Assembly (NCBI RefSeq): GCF_023373525.1
Contig: NZ_CP097218.1
Coordinates: forward strand, 2,728,001-2,792,000
Direction of reading: 5' to 3'
DNA: 64,000 nt
DNA from: Brachybacterium kimchii
Lineage (GTDB): Bacteria; Actinomycetota; Actinomycetes; Actinomycetales; Dermabacteraceae
Position numbers and translations under genes: made by a program
Notes under the pieces: generated by a model
What the model was told of the DNA's origin: nothing
The model's database searches: none
The model's input: only the letters and a program-made list of their open reading frames with translations
In this document: positions 19,023 to 28,359 of the stretch, piece by piece
How the letters are laid out: each line of letters starts with the position of its first letter
How positions within the stretch are numbered: position 1 is the stretch's first letter

Positions 19023-19555
19023 AGGAAGGCCCCCTGGTGTCTACTCGCTCGCCCGGCCGGACCCCACGTCCTGGCCGAGCCGTCGGCGGGGCACCCCGCC
19101 CCCGATATCCGACGTACTTCACGTTCTGGTCATCCGGACTCAATCCGGACACTTCGGACAGCCTAGGGATGGGCAGACCCGAAGCGAAGGGGGGTGCGGC
19201 CTACTTGCGGGTCACCACCGATCCGCGCCCACGACATGCGGGTTCACTGCGGTGCGTTGCGGGTCTCCGGCAATCCCGCAACGACTCGCGGAGGGCCCCG
19301 ATCCCGGCGGACGATGGACCGAGGGTTCGCCGGGGGTCGTACAGGCAAGAGCCCGGCAGAGCGGCGAATCGGGATGTGATGCGCATCCCGTATAATCCTC
19401 GCAAGTCGGACACTTCGGGAGCGACGTGGCATCCTCGATCTGCCCGTTCCACGGAACCGGAGCGGCTCGGAACCCGTCGCGAGGACTGCGGTGCGACCCG
19501 CACCACGCAGAGGCCCCCGCATCAGCCCCGACCCGATCTCGCAGGAGGAGGAGAG
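19023..19555. promoter_or_regulatory. Divergent region between sugar transferase and LuxR ATPase
   Basis: No gene is seen in this 533-base region. A perfect TATAAT lies at 19391-19396 on the plus strand, about 165 bases before the regulator start, although no good -35 is visible. On the minus strand TAGGCT (19165-19160) may be the -10 of the sugar transferase. The 12-mer CGGACACTTCGG occurs twice, at 19146-19157 and 19407-19418. Confidence 0.45.
19133..19159. promoter_or_regulatory. Candidate operator: tandem TCCGGAC boxes
   Basis: TCCGGAC (19133-19139), TCCGGAC (19144-19150) and TTCGGAC (19153-19159) stand in tandem, 11 and 9 bases apart, directly beside the candidate -10 of the sugar transferase. 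A related copy lies at 19406-19418 near the regulator promoter. A DNA-binding site for the neighbouring LuxR protein is a reasonable guess. Confidence 0.4.
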
Positions 19556-22273
19556 ATGGTCTTCGTCGCGCGCCCGGACGAACTCGCGCAGCTCCAGCGC
19601 GACCTCTCGGACCCCGCCGGCCGGATGCTCACGGTCGCCGGCCCCCTCGGCAGCGGCAAGTCGTTCCTGCTCGACGCGCTGCGGGGAAGCCTCTCCCTCC
19701 CCTCGACCATCGTCCGCGCCGGGTCCGCTCCCGTCGACTGGCCGCTCGGCGGCCTGTCCAGCGTCCTGGCCGCGCTCGACGGGCTGCTGGGCACCGAGAC
19801 CCTCCCCGTGCTCGACGCGCACGACCCGGCGGATCTGCCCTCGCTCGCACGCGGCATCGCCGCGGAGATCGAGCGCCGCTCGGTCTCCGAGTTCCTCGTG
19901 ATCGTCGACGACGCCGAGCTGCTCGACGAGCCCAGCCGCACCGTCCTCGAGGTCGTCACCCTGCGCTGCGCCCCGCACGGGATGCGCTGCGCTCTCGCGG
20001 TCCGTCCCGGCGCGCACGGCCCCGACTCCGGCCGGCGTCAGGCGATCGACCTGCTCGACCTCGATCTGGAGACCATGCGCCGCCTCGCGGAGAGCTTCGC
20101 CCCCGAGGACGCGGACCCCGCCGTCCTGCTGCTGCTCGCGACCGCGGCCGGCGGCAACCCCCTCGCCCTCGAGGGACTCGTCGACGCCGCTCTTCCGGAG
20201 GCCCTGGACGGCACCTCGCCCCTGCAGGTGCCGCTGCCCGCGGACGCACGGTTCGAGGAGGCCCATCGGGCGCTCCTGAGCACCCTCGACGAGCAGCAGA
20301 TGCTGCTGGTGCAGATGCTCTCGAGCGCGCCCGCCACCCCCGAGACCGTGCTCCTGACGTGCGGGGATCCCGGGGCGTCGGCCGTGGCGCTGGACGACCT
20401 GCTCGGCTCCGGGCTGGTGACCCGCACCGGTCGCCTGGTGCGACTGCGCTCGCTCTCGCTGCGCTCCTCGGTCTACTGGGGCCAGAGCGCACACGCTCGT
20501 CAGTCCCTCCACGAGAAGCTCGCGGCCACCGCCGTCGGGGACGCGCCCGAGTGGAGGCAGTGGCACCTCAGCTTCGTGGACCCCGAGCACGCGCAGCCGG
20601 GGGTGCTGCTCGAGGGAGCACGCGCCCTCGTGGACGCGGCGGACCCGAGGCCCGCCCTCCACCTCGTGGAACGCGCTCTGTCCCTGCCCTCGGGCGAGGA
20701 CTCCGAGATCGCGCGGCGCCTGTGCGAGCTCGTCGAGTCCCTCCTCGCCCACGGGGAGATCGAGCTGGCCGAGAGATACCTCAGCTTCGCCCGCGAGCGC
20801 TTCGCGGGATCGGGGATGCCCGCGCCCCTGGTCCGCTCCGCCCTCCTGTTCGCCCATGTCCGCGGCGAGGCGCTGCCGGTGCACCTCCTACGGCACAGCA
20901 TCACGGACCGCGCGGCGGGAACGGAGGCCGAGCGCGTCGACCTGGTCGCCATGGGCGCCCTGCTGCTCCTCCACCGCTGGGAGCTGCGCGCGGCGCAGGA
21001 GCTGATCGGCCTCGCGCAGGACTCCGGGGAGCGCTCGACGCCCCTGCTCGCGGCGACCGCACGCCTCACCGGCCTCTACCGCCGCGTGCTGCACGGAGAG
21101 GGCGCGCCGGCCGACGCCTGCGATCAGGAGATGATCGCGGACCTCGGGCGCCCCGGCGACCAGGGGCTGGTGCGCACCGTGCTCGCGCAGGCGCTGTCGA
21201 TCGCGGAGTCCTACGCCGAGGCGCGCGATGTCGTGGATCCGTCCGGCCGCGGGGGCACCTCCTCGCCGGCCCCGCGCTCACTCAGCCGCGCCCTCGACCT
21301 CACCGAGATCGAGTTGCGCGCGGGCCTGCCCGCACGCGCGCGGGAGTCCTTCCGGACCCTGGCACCGTTCAGCTCGAGCGCGCGCATGATGCAGCCCCTG
21401 GTGCTGCGGGCACAGGCCGTGCTCCTCCTGAGCAGCGGGGACGTCGAGGAGGCGGAGACGATCCTCTCCCGTCTCCAGCGCCGGCTCGCCCCCGGCGGCA
21501 ACCCGCGGCTGGAGTCGGAGGTCACCGTGCTGATGGCCCGCGCCGCGCGGATGAGCGGGAACCTCGAGTCCGCCGCCCAGCACTTCGCGCGGGCCCGGGT
21601 GCAGTCGGCGCATTTCCACGCACCGCACCTGCTGCGCTTCCACGAGCACTACATCCAGACGCTCGTGGAGCTGGGACGACGGGAGGAGGCGGCCGCCGTC
21701 CTCGAGGAGCTCACGGCGCTCTCCCACGAATCCCCGTCGCCCTGGGCCCGTCTGGCGATCGCCAACTCCCGCGCCCTGCTCAGCATCGGAGAGTCCCCGG
21801 ACGGCGAGATCCAGGACGTCATCGAGACGGGGCCCGACACGGGCCACGAGCTCCAGCGGGGCCAGTTCCTGCTCGCCTACTCCCAGCGCCTCGAGGAGCT
21901 GGGGCGGAGGACGGACTCGCGGTCGGCGCGCGATGCGGGCCTCCTGGCGATCGACAAGACGGGACAGACCGTCGCCGACCTGGCGCCCGCACCGGTTCCG
22001 CGCGCGACCGGGAGCGCGGATCCGCTGGCCCGGCTCGGGGAGAAGGAGCGCGCGGTCGCCGAGCTCGTCGGCCGCGGCATGCGCAACAAGGCGATCGCCT
22101 CCGAGCTGTTCGTCTCCGTGCGCACGGTCGAGCTGCGCCTGACCCGCATCTACCGCACCCTCGGCATCCGATCCCGCGCCCAGCTCGTCCAGATCCTGCA
22201 GGCCACGGGCGTGCGCGGCAGGCACGGCGCGAGCACGCCCGGCGCGCGAGCCGGAGCCGGGTCGACGATCTGA
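19556..22273 (+). CDS. ATPase-LuxR (LAL-like) transcriptional regulator
   Basis: 905 residues from ATG 19556, preceded by the strong site GGAGGAGGAGAG; the frame is open much further upstream but shows no start signal there. Walker A is GPLGSGKS (residues 29-36) and Walker B is FLVIVDDAEL (about 117-126). The long middle part is helical and TPR-like. The C-terminal LuxR helix-turn-helix (about 820-880) contains EKERAVAELVGRGMRNKAIA and TVELRLTRIYRTLGI. Such proteins integrate a ligand and nucleotide signal to activate promoters. It is divergent from the sugar transferase, so control of polysaccharide synthesis is plausible. The usual length for the class is 850-1000 residues. Confidence 0.88.
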   Translation: MVFVARPDELAQLQRDLSDPAGRMLTVAGPLGSGKSFLLDALRGSLSLPSTIVRAGSAPVDWPLGGLSSVLAALDGLLGTETLPVLDAHDPADLPSLARGIAAEIERRSVSEFLVIVDDAELLDEPSRTVLEVVTLRCAPHGMRCALAVRPGAHGPDSGRRQAIDLLDLDLETMRRLAESFAPEDADPAVLLLLATAAGGNPLALEGLVDAALPEALDGTSPLQVPLPADARFEEAHRALLSTLDEQQMLLVQMLSSAPATPETVLLTCGDPGASAVALDDLLGSGLVTRTGRLVRLRSLSLRSSVYWGQSAHARQSLHEKLAATAVGDAPEWRQWHLSFVDPEHAQPGVLLEGARALVDAADPRPALHLVERALSLPSGEDSEIARRLCELVESLLAHGEIELAERYLSFARERFAGSGMPAPLVRSALLFAHVRGEALPVHLLRHSITDRAAGTEAERVDLVAMGALLLLHRWELRAAQELIGLAQDSGERSTPLLAATARLTGLYRRVLHGEGAPADACDQEMIADLGRPGDQGLVRTVLAQALSIAESYAEARDVVDPSGRGGTSSPAPRSLSRALDLTEIELRAGLPARARESFRTLAPFSSSARMMQPLVLRAQAVLLLSSGDVEEAETILSRLQRRLAPGGNPRLESEVTVLMARAARMSGNLESAAQHFARARVQSAHFHAPHLLRFHEHYIQTLVELGRREEAAAVLEELTALSHESPSPWARLAIANSRALLSIGESPDGEIQDVIETGPDTGHELQRGQFLLAYSQRLEELGRRTDSRSARDAGLLAIDKTGQTVADLAPAPVPRATGSADPLARLGEKERAVAELVGRGMRNKAIASELFVSVRTVELRLTRIYRTLGIRSRAQLVQILQATGVRGRHGASTPGARAGAGSTI

Positions 22274-22375
22274 CAGGGACGAACCCGCTCCGGTGACCCT
22301 CGGTCGAGGGCGAGCGCGACCGCGACCACGCCGACGCCCGCGCCGATGAGGCGCCGAGCCGCGGAGCCGCGGACC

Positions 22376-23347
22376 TCAGACGCGCACGCGCTGCGGGGAC
22401 GGGGCGTCGGCCGAACGGGCGAGGCCCTCGCCCATACGCAGGCCGTGGCGCCGGTCGAACGCGTCGCACAGCAGCACGGTCAGCAGGAACACGGCGATCC
22501 CCCACGGGGCGATCGAGGCGCCCTGGCCGGGGAACACGGGAGCTCCGAAGGGCGAGAGCAGGCCGCTGAGCCCGAAGGTGCCCAGCTGCAGGAGGATCGG
22601 CAGCTCGAGGCCCCCGCTCTTCCAGGCCAGGATCCCGCTGCACAGCGAGATGAGGGCGGCACCGGCGAGAGCGCCCGCGTCGGCCCCGAAGCCGCGGCCG
22701 ATCAGCGAGAGCGGCACGGGCAGCACGATCGCCCAGAAGGGGCTGCGCAGCCAGGTGCCGACGGCCTGCTGGCCGATCCCGCGGAACACGAGCTCCTCGC
22801 CCACCGCGCGCAGGGGCACGAGGAGCACGGTCAGCACGAGCACGCCGACGATCGCGCCGGCGCTCCCCCGCGCTCCCAGCTGCGCGGGTCCGGTGCCCAC
22901 GAGCATTCCCGCCACGGCTGCGAGGGCCAGCACGGGAAGCATGCGCACGGCGCCCCAGGCCAGCACGTCCCGGCGGACGCGGCCGGCCACCGACCACAGC
23001 GTGCGCACCGGTCGCCAGCCGCCGAGCCGCACGCCCAGCAGCGCCGCGGGCACCGCGAAGGCACCGAGTGCGAGGGCGACGAAGATGCTCAGCGGGCTGG
23101 CCGGATCGCCCTGGCTGCGGCCGATCGCCATCGGATCGACGCCCGGGAGGATCGCGAGCACGGTCACCGTGCCCACCAGCACGAGGTAGGCGAAGACGAT
23201 CTGCGCGACGCCCGCGGCCAGCGCGGTCAGCAGCGGCCGGAACCAGCGGGCCCATTCGGGCCGCAGATGGGCGAGCCGATGATAGGGCAGCGCGGCCGAC
23301 GGGGCGGGCGCGTCGGGCACGGGCCGGCTCCGGCCCTCAGGCGGCAC
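22376..23347 (-). CDS. CPBP (Abi/CAAX-type) family membrane protein, atypical motifs
   Basis: 323 residues from GTG 23347, overlapping the stop of the upstream amidotransferase gene by 11 bases. About eight hydrophobic spans are seen. The first protease motif is present as VGEELVFRGIG (EExxxR). The later histidines of the family (FxxxH and HxxxN/D) are not visible: the matching segments read PLSLIGRGFG and ILLQLGTFG. Active CPBP proteases process prenylated or bacteriocin-type substrates in the membrane; the lost histidines make an inactive or diverged member likely. Translational coupling suggests co-expression with the amidotransferase, without an obvious shared pathway. Confidence 0.75.
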   Translation of the reverse strand: MPPEGRSRPVPDAPAPSAALPYHRLAHLRPEWARWFRPLLTALAAGVAQIVFAYLVLVGTVTVLAILPGVDPMAIGRSQGDPASPLSIFVALALGAFAVPAALLGVRLGGWRPVRTLWSVAGRVRRDVLAWGAVRMLPVLALAAVAGMLVGTGPAQLGARGSAGAIVGVLVLTVLLVPLRAVGEELVFRGIGQQAVGTWLRSPFWAIVLPVPLSLIGRGFGADAGALAGAALISLCSGILAWKSGGLELPILLQLGTFGLSGLLSPFGAPVFPGQGASIAPWGIAVFLLTVLLCDAFDRRHGLRMGEGLARSADAPSPQRVRV

Positions 23348-24263
23348 GACGGGTCCCGGGGCCGGCGACCTTGGCGCGGCGCTCGGCGCGCTCCTTCGCC
23401 TCGGCAGCGTGGGCCTGGGAGGCCGCCTCGCTGAGGCCGAGGTCCTCGATGCCCAGGCGATGCGCCGGCTGCGGGAACGGGGTCTGCGAGGAGACCTCGC
23501 CGGAGGGGCTCACGTGCAGCAGCTCGCCGTCGTCCAGGAGGCGCCACTGGTCGGAGTCGTCCATGGGCTCGCTCGCGATCACGACCGAGCGCACGTCCCG
23601 CAGGTCCGCGCTGGTCGCCCGCAGAGTGTCGGAGGCCTGATGGAGGGCATCGTCGTTCCTGCCGCCCGCGGGCCGGTCGCGCACCCACAGCTCGTTGGTC
23701 TCGGGCAGGCGCAGCGCGTAGAGGTGCTCGTCCCGGGCGACGACGAGGTTCAACGAGTAGACGGGCACGCGCTCGAGCACCCAGGAGATCGCGGAGATCA
23801 GCCCCGCGTGCAGGTCACCGCCTGCCGCGGAGGTCTCACCGGCGATGAGCGCGGCGAGCCATTCGCTGTCGGTCGCGCCCTCGACGAGGTGACCGGCGCC
23901 GAGCTCCCGCACGCGCCCGCGCAGCTCGTCCGTCACGCGCAGCACCCCGTTGTGGGCGACGATGATGCCGTCCATGAGGAACGGGTGGGTGTTGACCAGG
24001 TCGTTCGCGGTCCCGGAGGAGTTGCGCACGTGGGCGATCATCGCGCGGGACCGGAGGTCGGAGGCGATCCGGGCGTACCGGCTCGAGGAGTGCGCGGCCA
24101 CCGGGCGCTTCTGCACGTGCGGCGCGCCCTCGTCGTCGAACCAGCCGATGCCCGTGCCGTCGGCGTTGAACTGCGACTGGTGCGCGAGCGAGTACGGGGC
24201 GTCGAGCAGCCAGAAGCGGGCGGTGACGGGACGGTCGGCGTGGAGGGCGAAGAGGCGGCACAT
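23337..24263 (-). CDS. Class II glutamine amidotransferase (YafJ/EgtC-like)
   Basis: 308 residues. It begins with MCRLFALHA, so Cys2 becomes the N-terminal nucleophile after removal of Met. IAHVRNSSG, THPFLMDGIIVAHNGVL and GATDSEWLAALI are the conserved glutaminase-domain blocks. The fold hydrolyses glutamine or a gamma-glutamyl amide; in EgtC it removes glutamate during ergothioneine synthesis, but no egtB or egtD is nearby. GGGAGG sits just upstream of the ATG, and TACAGT nine bases away may be the -10, giving a very short leader. The C-terminus is Ala/Glu/Arg-rich and charged. It is coupled to the CPBP gene. Confidence 0.85.
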   Translation of the reverse strand: MCRLFALHADRPVTARFWLLDAPYSLAHQSQFNADGTGIGWFDDEGAPHVQKRPVAAHSSSRYARIASDLRSRAMIAHVRNSSGTANDLVNTHPFLMDGIIVAHNGVLRVTDELRGRVRELGAGHLVEGATDSEWLAALIAGETSAAGGDLHAGLISAISWVLERVPVYSLNLVVARDEHLYALRLPETNELWVRDRPAGGRNDDALHQASDTLRATSADLRDVRSVVIASEPMDDSDQWRLLDDGELLHVSPSGEVSSQTPFPQPAHRLGIEDLGLSEAASQAHAAEAKERAERRAKVAGPGTRRAA

Positions 24264-24368
24264 GGTCCTCCCACTGTAAGGCGGGCGCGCGCGGGCCGCC
24301 CGGCGAGTGTGATCCGCGGACCCGCATGGCCCGTCGGCCCCGCCCTCAGACCTCCCGGTCCGGCGGCG

Positions 24369-25847
24369 TCAGCCCTTCCGGTTCAGGCGGCTGTGGTGGC
24401 GGGAGTAGAAGACGTAGATGAGGACGCCCACGACCAGCCAGATGACGAACCGCAGCCAGGTCTCGGCGGTGAGGTTCAGCATCAGGTAGAAGCAGACCAC
24501 CGCGGCGATGATCGGGAGCACCGGCACGAACGGCACCTTGAAGGAGCGCGGCAGGTCGGGGCGTTTGCGGCGCAGCACGATCACGCCGATCGAGACCAGC
24601 ACGAAGGCCGCCAGGGTGCCGATGTTCACCAGGTGCGCGAGCTCCGAGAGCGGGATGAACGAGGCGAGGATCGCGATGATGATGCCCGCGATGATGGTGA
24701 GGCGGTACGGGGTCTTGAAGCGGGGGTGGGTCTTGGCGAGCCACGTGGGCAGCAGTCCGTCGCGGGCCATCGCGAAGCCCACGCGGGACTGGCCCATGAA
24801 CAGGATCATGCAGACCACGGTCAGCCCGATGCAGGCGCCGATCGCGATGAGGTCGCCCATCACCGGCAGGCCCACGTCGACGAACGCCGTGGCCAGCGGG
24901 GCGCCGTCGCTCGGGTCGATGTCCTTGTAGCTCTGCATGCCGGTGATGACCAGCGAGACCGCCATGTAGAGCAGGGTGACGATCGCGAGGGAGCCGAAGA
25001 TGCCGATCGGCATGTTGCGCTGCGGGTTCTTCGTCTCCTCCGCGGTGGTCGCGACGACGTCGAAGCCGATGAAGGCGAAGAACACCATGGCGGCCGCGGC
25101 GGCCACGCCGCCCCAGCCGAACACGCTGGGCTCGAGGCCGAAGAGGGTCTGGACGAGCGGGAGGCTCAGCGCGGAGCCCTGCTCGCCGGAGGCGCCCTGC
25201 GAGGGCGGCACGAACGGCACCCAGTTGGAGACCTTCACGAGGAAGATCCCGGCGATGATGACGGCGAGCACGACGATCAGCTTGATGGCCGTGACCACCT
25301 GGTTCACGCGCGAGGAGATCTTCACGCCGCCCACCAGGATCGCGGTCATGGCGAGCACGAGCAGCCCGGCGGGAAGGTTGATGAACCCGCCCTCGGCGGT
25401 GGCGACGGCCTCCGGGATCTGCAGCGGGGTGCCGTCCAGGACCACCGCGAGGTACTGGCTGAAGGAGGTCGCGAGCGCCGCGGAGCCCACGGTGAACTCG
25501 AGGATCAGGTCCCAGCCGATCACCCAGGCGAGGAACTCGCCCATGGTCGCGTAGGTGAAGGTGTAGGCGCTGCCGGCGACGGGGACCGTCGAGGCGAACT
25601 CGGCGTAGCACATGGCGGCGAGCCCGCAGGCGATGCCGGCGATCAGGAAGGACAGGGAGACCGCTGGCCCCGCATTGGAGGCGGCGGCCTGGCCGGTGAG
25701 GACGAAGATGCCCGCGCCGACGCACACGCCGACCCCGAACACGATGAGGTCGAGCGCCCCGAGCTTCTTCTGGAGGGAATGCTCGGGATCCTCGGTGTCC
25801 TGGATCGACTGCTCCACGGACTTGGTGCGGAAGAAGGTCTGGCTCAT
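24369..25847 (-). CDS. Amino acid permease, APC superfamily (CAT/YfnA type)
   Basis: 492 residues from ATG 25847 with GAGGAG five bases upstream. After a cytoplasmic N-terminus (SLQKKLGALDLIVFGVG) come 12 or more membrane spans. VCVGAGIFVLTG in helix 1 is the unwound substrate site of APC transporters, and GFDVVATTAEETKNPQRNMP is the conserved helix 6 block of cationic amino acid permeases. It imports amino acids by proton symport. It is divergent from the MFS/universal-stress gene pair. The substrate, whether cationic or broad, cannot be fixed. Confidence 0.9.
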   Translation of the reverse strand: MSQTFFRTKSVEQSIQDTEDPEHSLQKKLGALDLIVFGVGVCVGAGIFVLTGQAAASNAGPAVSLSFLIAGIACGLAAMCYAEFASTVPVAGSAYTFTYATMGEFLAWVIGWDLILEFTVGSAALATSFSQYLAVVLDGTPLQIPEAVATAEGGFINLPAGLLVLAMTAILVGGVKISSRVNQVVTAIKLIVVLAVIIAGIFLVKVSNWVPFVPPSQGASGEQGSALSLPLVQTLFGLEPSVFGWGGVAAAAAMVFFAFIGFDVVATTAEETKNPQRNMPIGIFGSLAIVTLLYMAVSLVITGMQSYKDIDPSDGAPLATAFVDVGLPVMGDLIAIGACIGLTVVCMILFMGQSRVGFAMARDGLLPTWLAKTHPRFKTPYRLTIIAGIIIAILASFIPLSELAHLVNIGTLAAFVLVSIGVIVLRRKRPDLPRSFKVPFVPVLPIIAAVVCFYLMLNLTAETWLRFVIWLVVGVLIYVFYSRHHSRLNRKG

Positions 25848-26153
25848 GAGGACTCCTCAGAGGAGGGGGCGGGGCGCGCCGATGCGCCACACCGAGGCAG
25901 AGGGTTCTGCAGGCGGTGAGACTACCAGCGCCGCTCCCGGGCGCCGTGACCGTGCGGTCCCGTGATCGCGCTGTGATCCGGAGGGGCGCCGCGCGGACGG
26001 TCCGGCCGACGGCCGAGAGGGCGGTCCGATCGCACCCCGCCTCGCCTCCGGGGAGTAGCCTGCGTCACGTCCACGGCCGCTCCGGCCGACGTGACGCTCC
26101 CACCTGGGCGCCCGCCGACCGCTGTCGCCGACCGCAGATGACGAGGGGGACGC
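25848..26153. promoter_or_regulatory. Divergent intergenic region
   Basis: No gene is seen in these 306 bases between the permease and MFS starts. TAGCCT (26056-26061) is a plausible plus-strand -10 that gives a leader of roughly 90 bases for the MFS gene. Nothing else stands out. Confidence 0.35.
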
Positions 26154-27671
26154 ATGTCCGAGACCGCACACCCCGCCCGGGGAGGCAGGGACGCACGCAC
26201 GACGGCGGGGCCGTCGTTCCAGGCCGTGCGCAGCCTGATCCCGGCCCGCATGGACCGCCTGCCCTGGGCCCGCTTCCACACCCTGGTGATCGTGGGGCTC
26301 GGCGCCGCCTGGATCCTCGACGGCATCGAGGTGCAGATCGTCGCGGCCAACGGCTTCGCCGCCGACCTCGGCATGAGCAACGAGCAGATCACCGCCTCGG
26401 CGACCTTCTACCTGTTCGGACAGGTGCTCGGCTCGCTCGTGTTCGGGCGGCTGACCGACCGGATCGGCCGCAAGAAGCTGTTCGCCCTCACCCTCGCGGT
26501 CTACCTCGCGGGCTCCGCGCTCGCGGGCCTGTCGTTCTCCATGTGGTTCTTCTACCTGTGCCGCTTCATCGCCGGCGCGGGCATCGGCGGCGAGTATTCG
26601 GCGATCAACTCCGCGATCGACGAGCTGATCCCCGCGAAGTACCGCGGGCGCGTGGACCTCGCCGTGAACGGCACCTACTGGGCGGGCGTCGCCCTCGGTG
26701 CGGCCTCGACGATCTTCCTGCTGGACCCCGAGCTCGTGAACGAGCACTGGGGCTGGCGGATCGGCTTCTTCATCGGCCCGGTCCTCGGCCTCATCCTGAT
26801 CCTCATGCGCCGGGCGATCCCCGAGTCGCCGCGCTGGATGCTCACCCACGGCCGCGGTGAGGAGGCCGAGCAGATCATCGCGGGCATCGAGGAACGGGTC
26901 CACGACAGCGGCCACGAGCTCGGCGAGGTCGACGAGTCGCGGGCGATCACCGTGAAGCCCGAGGAGCGGCTGCCGTTCCGCGAGGTCGCCCACGTGTTCT
27001 TCAAGGTCTACCCGGGCCGCACCGTGCTCGGCGTGACCCTCATGGTCACCCAGTCGTTCCTGTACAACGCCATCTTCTTCACCTACGCGATCGTCCTCGA
27101 GCAGTTCTACGGGGTCGCGAAGGACGCGGCGGGGCTGTACATGATCCCCTTCGCCATCGGGAACCTGCTGGGCCCGCTGCTGCTCGGTCCGCTGTTCGAC
27201 ACCATCGGCAGACGCAAGATGATCTTCGGGACGTACGGGCTCGCGGCGGTGATCCTCACGGTCTCCGCGATCGCGTTCTCGATGGACCTGCTGACGGCCA
27301 CCACGCACACCGTGTTCTGGTGCGTCGCGTTCTTCTTCGCGAGCGCCGGCGCCTCCTCCGCCTACCTGACGGTCTCCGAGGTGTTCCCGCTCGAGGTGCG
27401 CGGGCAGGCCATCAGCTACTTCTTCTCGATCGCGCAGATCGCGGGCGCGATCGCGCCGCTCATCTACGGGGTCCTGATCGGCGACGGCTCCTCGCGCGGG
27501 CCGCTCGTCATCGGCTACCTGGGCGGCAGCCTGATCATGCTGATCGGCGGCATCGTGGCCCTGGTGCTCGGCGTCGACGCCGAGCGCAAGGGTCTCGAGG
27601 ACGTCGCCGACCCGCTCAGCAAGCGCAACGCGGAGGCCGAGGAGCAGGGCGAGCAGGAGGCGAGGGCATGA
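26154..27671 (+). CDS. MFS transporter, metabolite:H+ symporter type
   Basis: 505 residues, ATG 26154 with GAGGGGG upstream. The opening RLPWARFHTLVIVGLGAAWILDGIE block and GRLTDRIGRKKLF (loop 2-3 motif A) match the aromatic-acid/niacin/sugar-porter branch of MFS. ESPRWMLTHGR after helix 6 is typical of the sugar and organic-acid porters. There are twelve membrane spans and an acidic C-terminal tail (AEAEEQGEQEARA). It probably imports an organic acid, nicotinate-like compound or similar small metabolite. The stop overlaps the start of the universal stress gene (ATGA), so the two are co-translated. Confidence 0.87.
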   Translation: MSETAHPARGGRDARTTAGPSFQAVRSLIPARMDRLPWARFHTLVIVGLGAAWILDGIEVQIVAANGFAADLGMSNEQITASATFYLFGQVLGSLVFGRLTDRIGRKKLFALTLAVYLAGSALAGLSFSMWFFYLCRFIAGAGIGGEYSAINSAIDELIPAKYRGRVDLAVNGTYWAGVALGAASTIFLLDPELVNEHWGWRIGFFIGPVLGLILILMRRAIPESPRWMLTHGRGEEAEQIIAGIEERVHDSGHELGEVDESRAITVKPEERLPFREVAHVFFKVYPGRTVLGVTLMVTQSFLYNAIFFTYAIVLEQFYGVAKDAAGLYMIPFAIGNLLGPLLLGPLFDTIGRRKMIFGTYGLAAVILTVSAIAFSMDLLTATTHTVFWCVAFFFASAGASSAYLTVSEVFPLEVRGQAISYFFSIAQIAGAIAPLIYGVLIGDGSSRGPLVIGYLGGSLIMLIGGIVALVLGVDAERKGLEDVADPLSKRNAEAEEQGEQEARA

Positions 27672-28234
27672 GCACCGAGGAGAACACGAGTCGGAACGCC
27701 GACCGGGATCCAGAGGGGACGACGGCGGAGGCGCTGCCGATCGTCGTCGGGGTGAGCAGGTCCTCGGGGTCCCCGGCCGCTCTGCGCTGGGCGCTCGAGG
27801 AGTCGCGGGTGCGGGGAGTGCCGATGGTGGCGCTGCGCGCCTACCGGGTGCCGGGCACGGCGGCCGGGTCGGTGCGGCCGATGCCCTCCCGGGTCGCCGA
27901 CAGCGACGACCCCCTGCGCACCGCGGCACTGGACGCGCTGCGGGCCGACGTCCGCAGCGCGCTCGGCTCGACGGTCGACGGGGCAGGCGGGTCCGACGCG
28001 ACGGCTGGCGTCGATCAGATGGGCGGGGTCGAGCTCCGTGCGGTGCGAGGGGCACGTGCGCGGGTGCTGCTCGAGGCGAGCGACGCGGCCTCGCTCCTGG
28101 TGGTCGACGCGCCGCGCCGACGCGAGATCCGCACAGGGCCGACCTTCGCCGCGCAGCTCGTGCAGCGGGCGCGCTGCCCCGTCGTCATCATGCCCGGGCC
28201 CGTGCGCGGGGCCGCACAGTCCCAGGTGGAGTGA
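27668..28234 (+). CDS. Universal stress protein (UspA domain)
   Basis: 188 residues starting in an ATGA overlap with the MFS gene. A single Usp domain (about 20-180) begins with IVVGVSRSSGSPAALRWALE. The C-terminal part has LLVVDAPRRREI and LVQRARCPVVIMPG, close to the ATP-binding G-x2-G-x9-G(S/T) region, although the glycines are poorly kept (DAPRRREIRTGPT). ATP binding is therefore doubtful. Usp proteins are cytoplasmic and often regulate a partner transporter or enzyme. Here coupling to the transporter suggests such a partnership. Confidence 0.85.
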   Translation: MSTEENTSRNADRDPEGTTAEALPIVVGVSRSSGSPAALRWALEESRVRGVPMVALRAYRVPGTAAGSVRPMPSRVADSDDPLRTAALDALRADVRSALGSTVDGAGGSDATAGVDQMGGVELRAVRGARARVLLEASDAASLLVVDAPRRREIRTGPTFAAQLVQRARCPVVIMPGPVRGAAQSQVE

Positions 28235-28347
28235 CGGCGGGGCGGCCGCAAGGCTCTTCTCACGGCGAACGTCGGGTGCCGCCTCAAGCATGGCCCCACC
28301 CCCTGCACTCGTCCCTTCGGCCGATCCGGGACTCCCGCACGGGTTCC

Positions 28348-28353
28348 TACGAT
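28348..28353 (+). promoter_or_regulatory. Leaderless -10 element (TACGAT)
   Basis: TACGAT ends 6 bases before the ATG at 28360 of the sensor kinase; no Shine-Dalgarno sequence is seen. Confidence 0.6.
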
Positions 28354-28359
28354 GTGCGG

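Noticed and set aside
23409..25919. Very long plus-strand open frame over the amidotransferase and permease
   Set aside because: The translation is low-complexity (His, Asp, Glu, Gly) and antisense to two recognisable genes.
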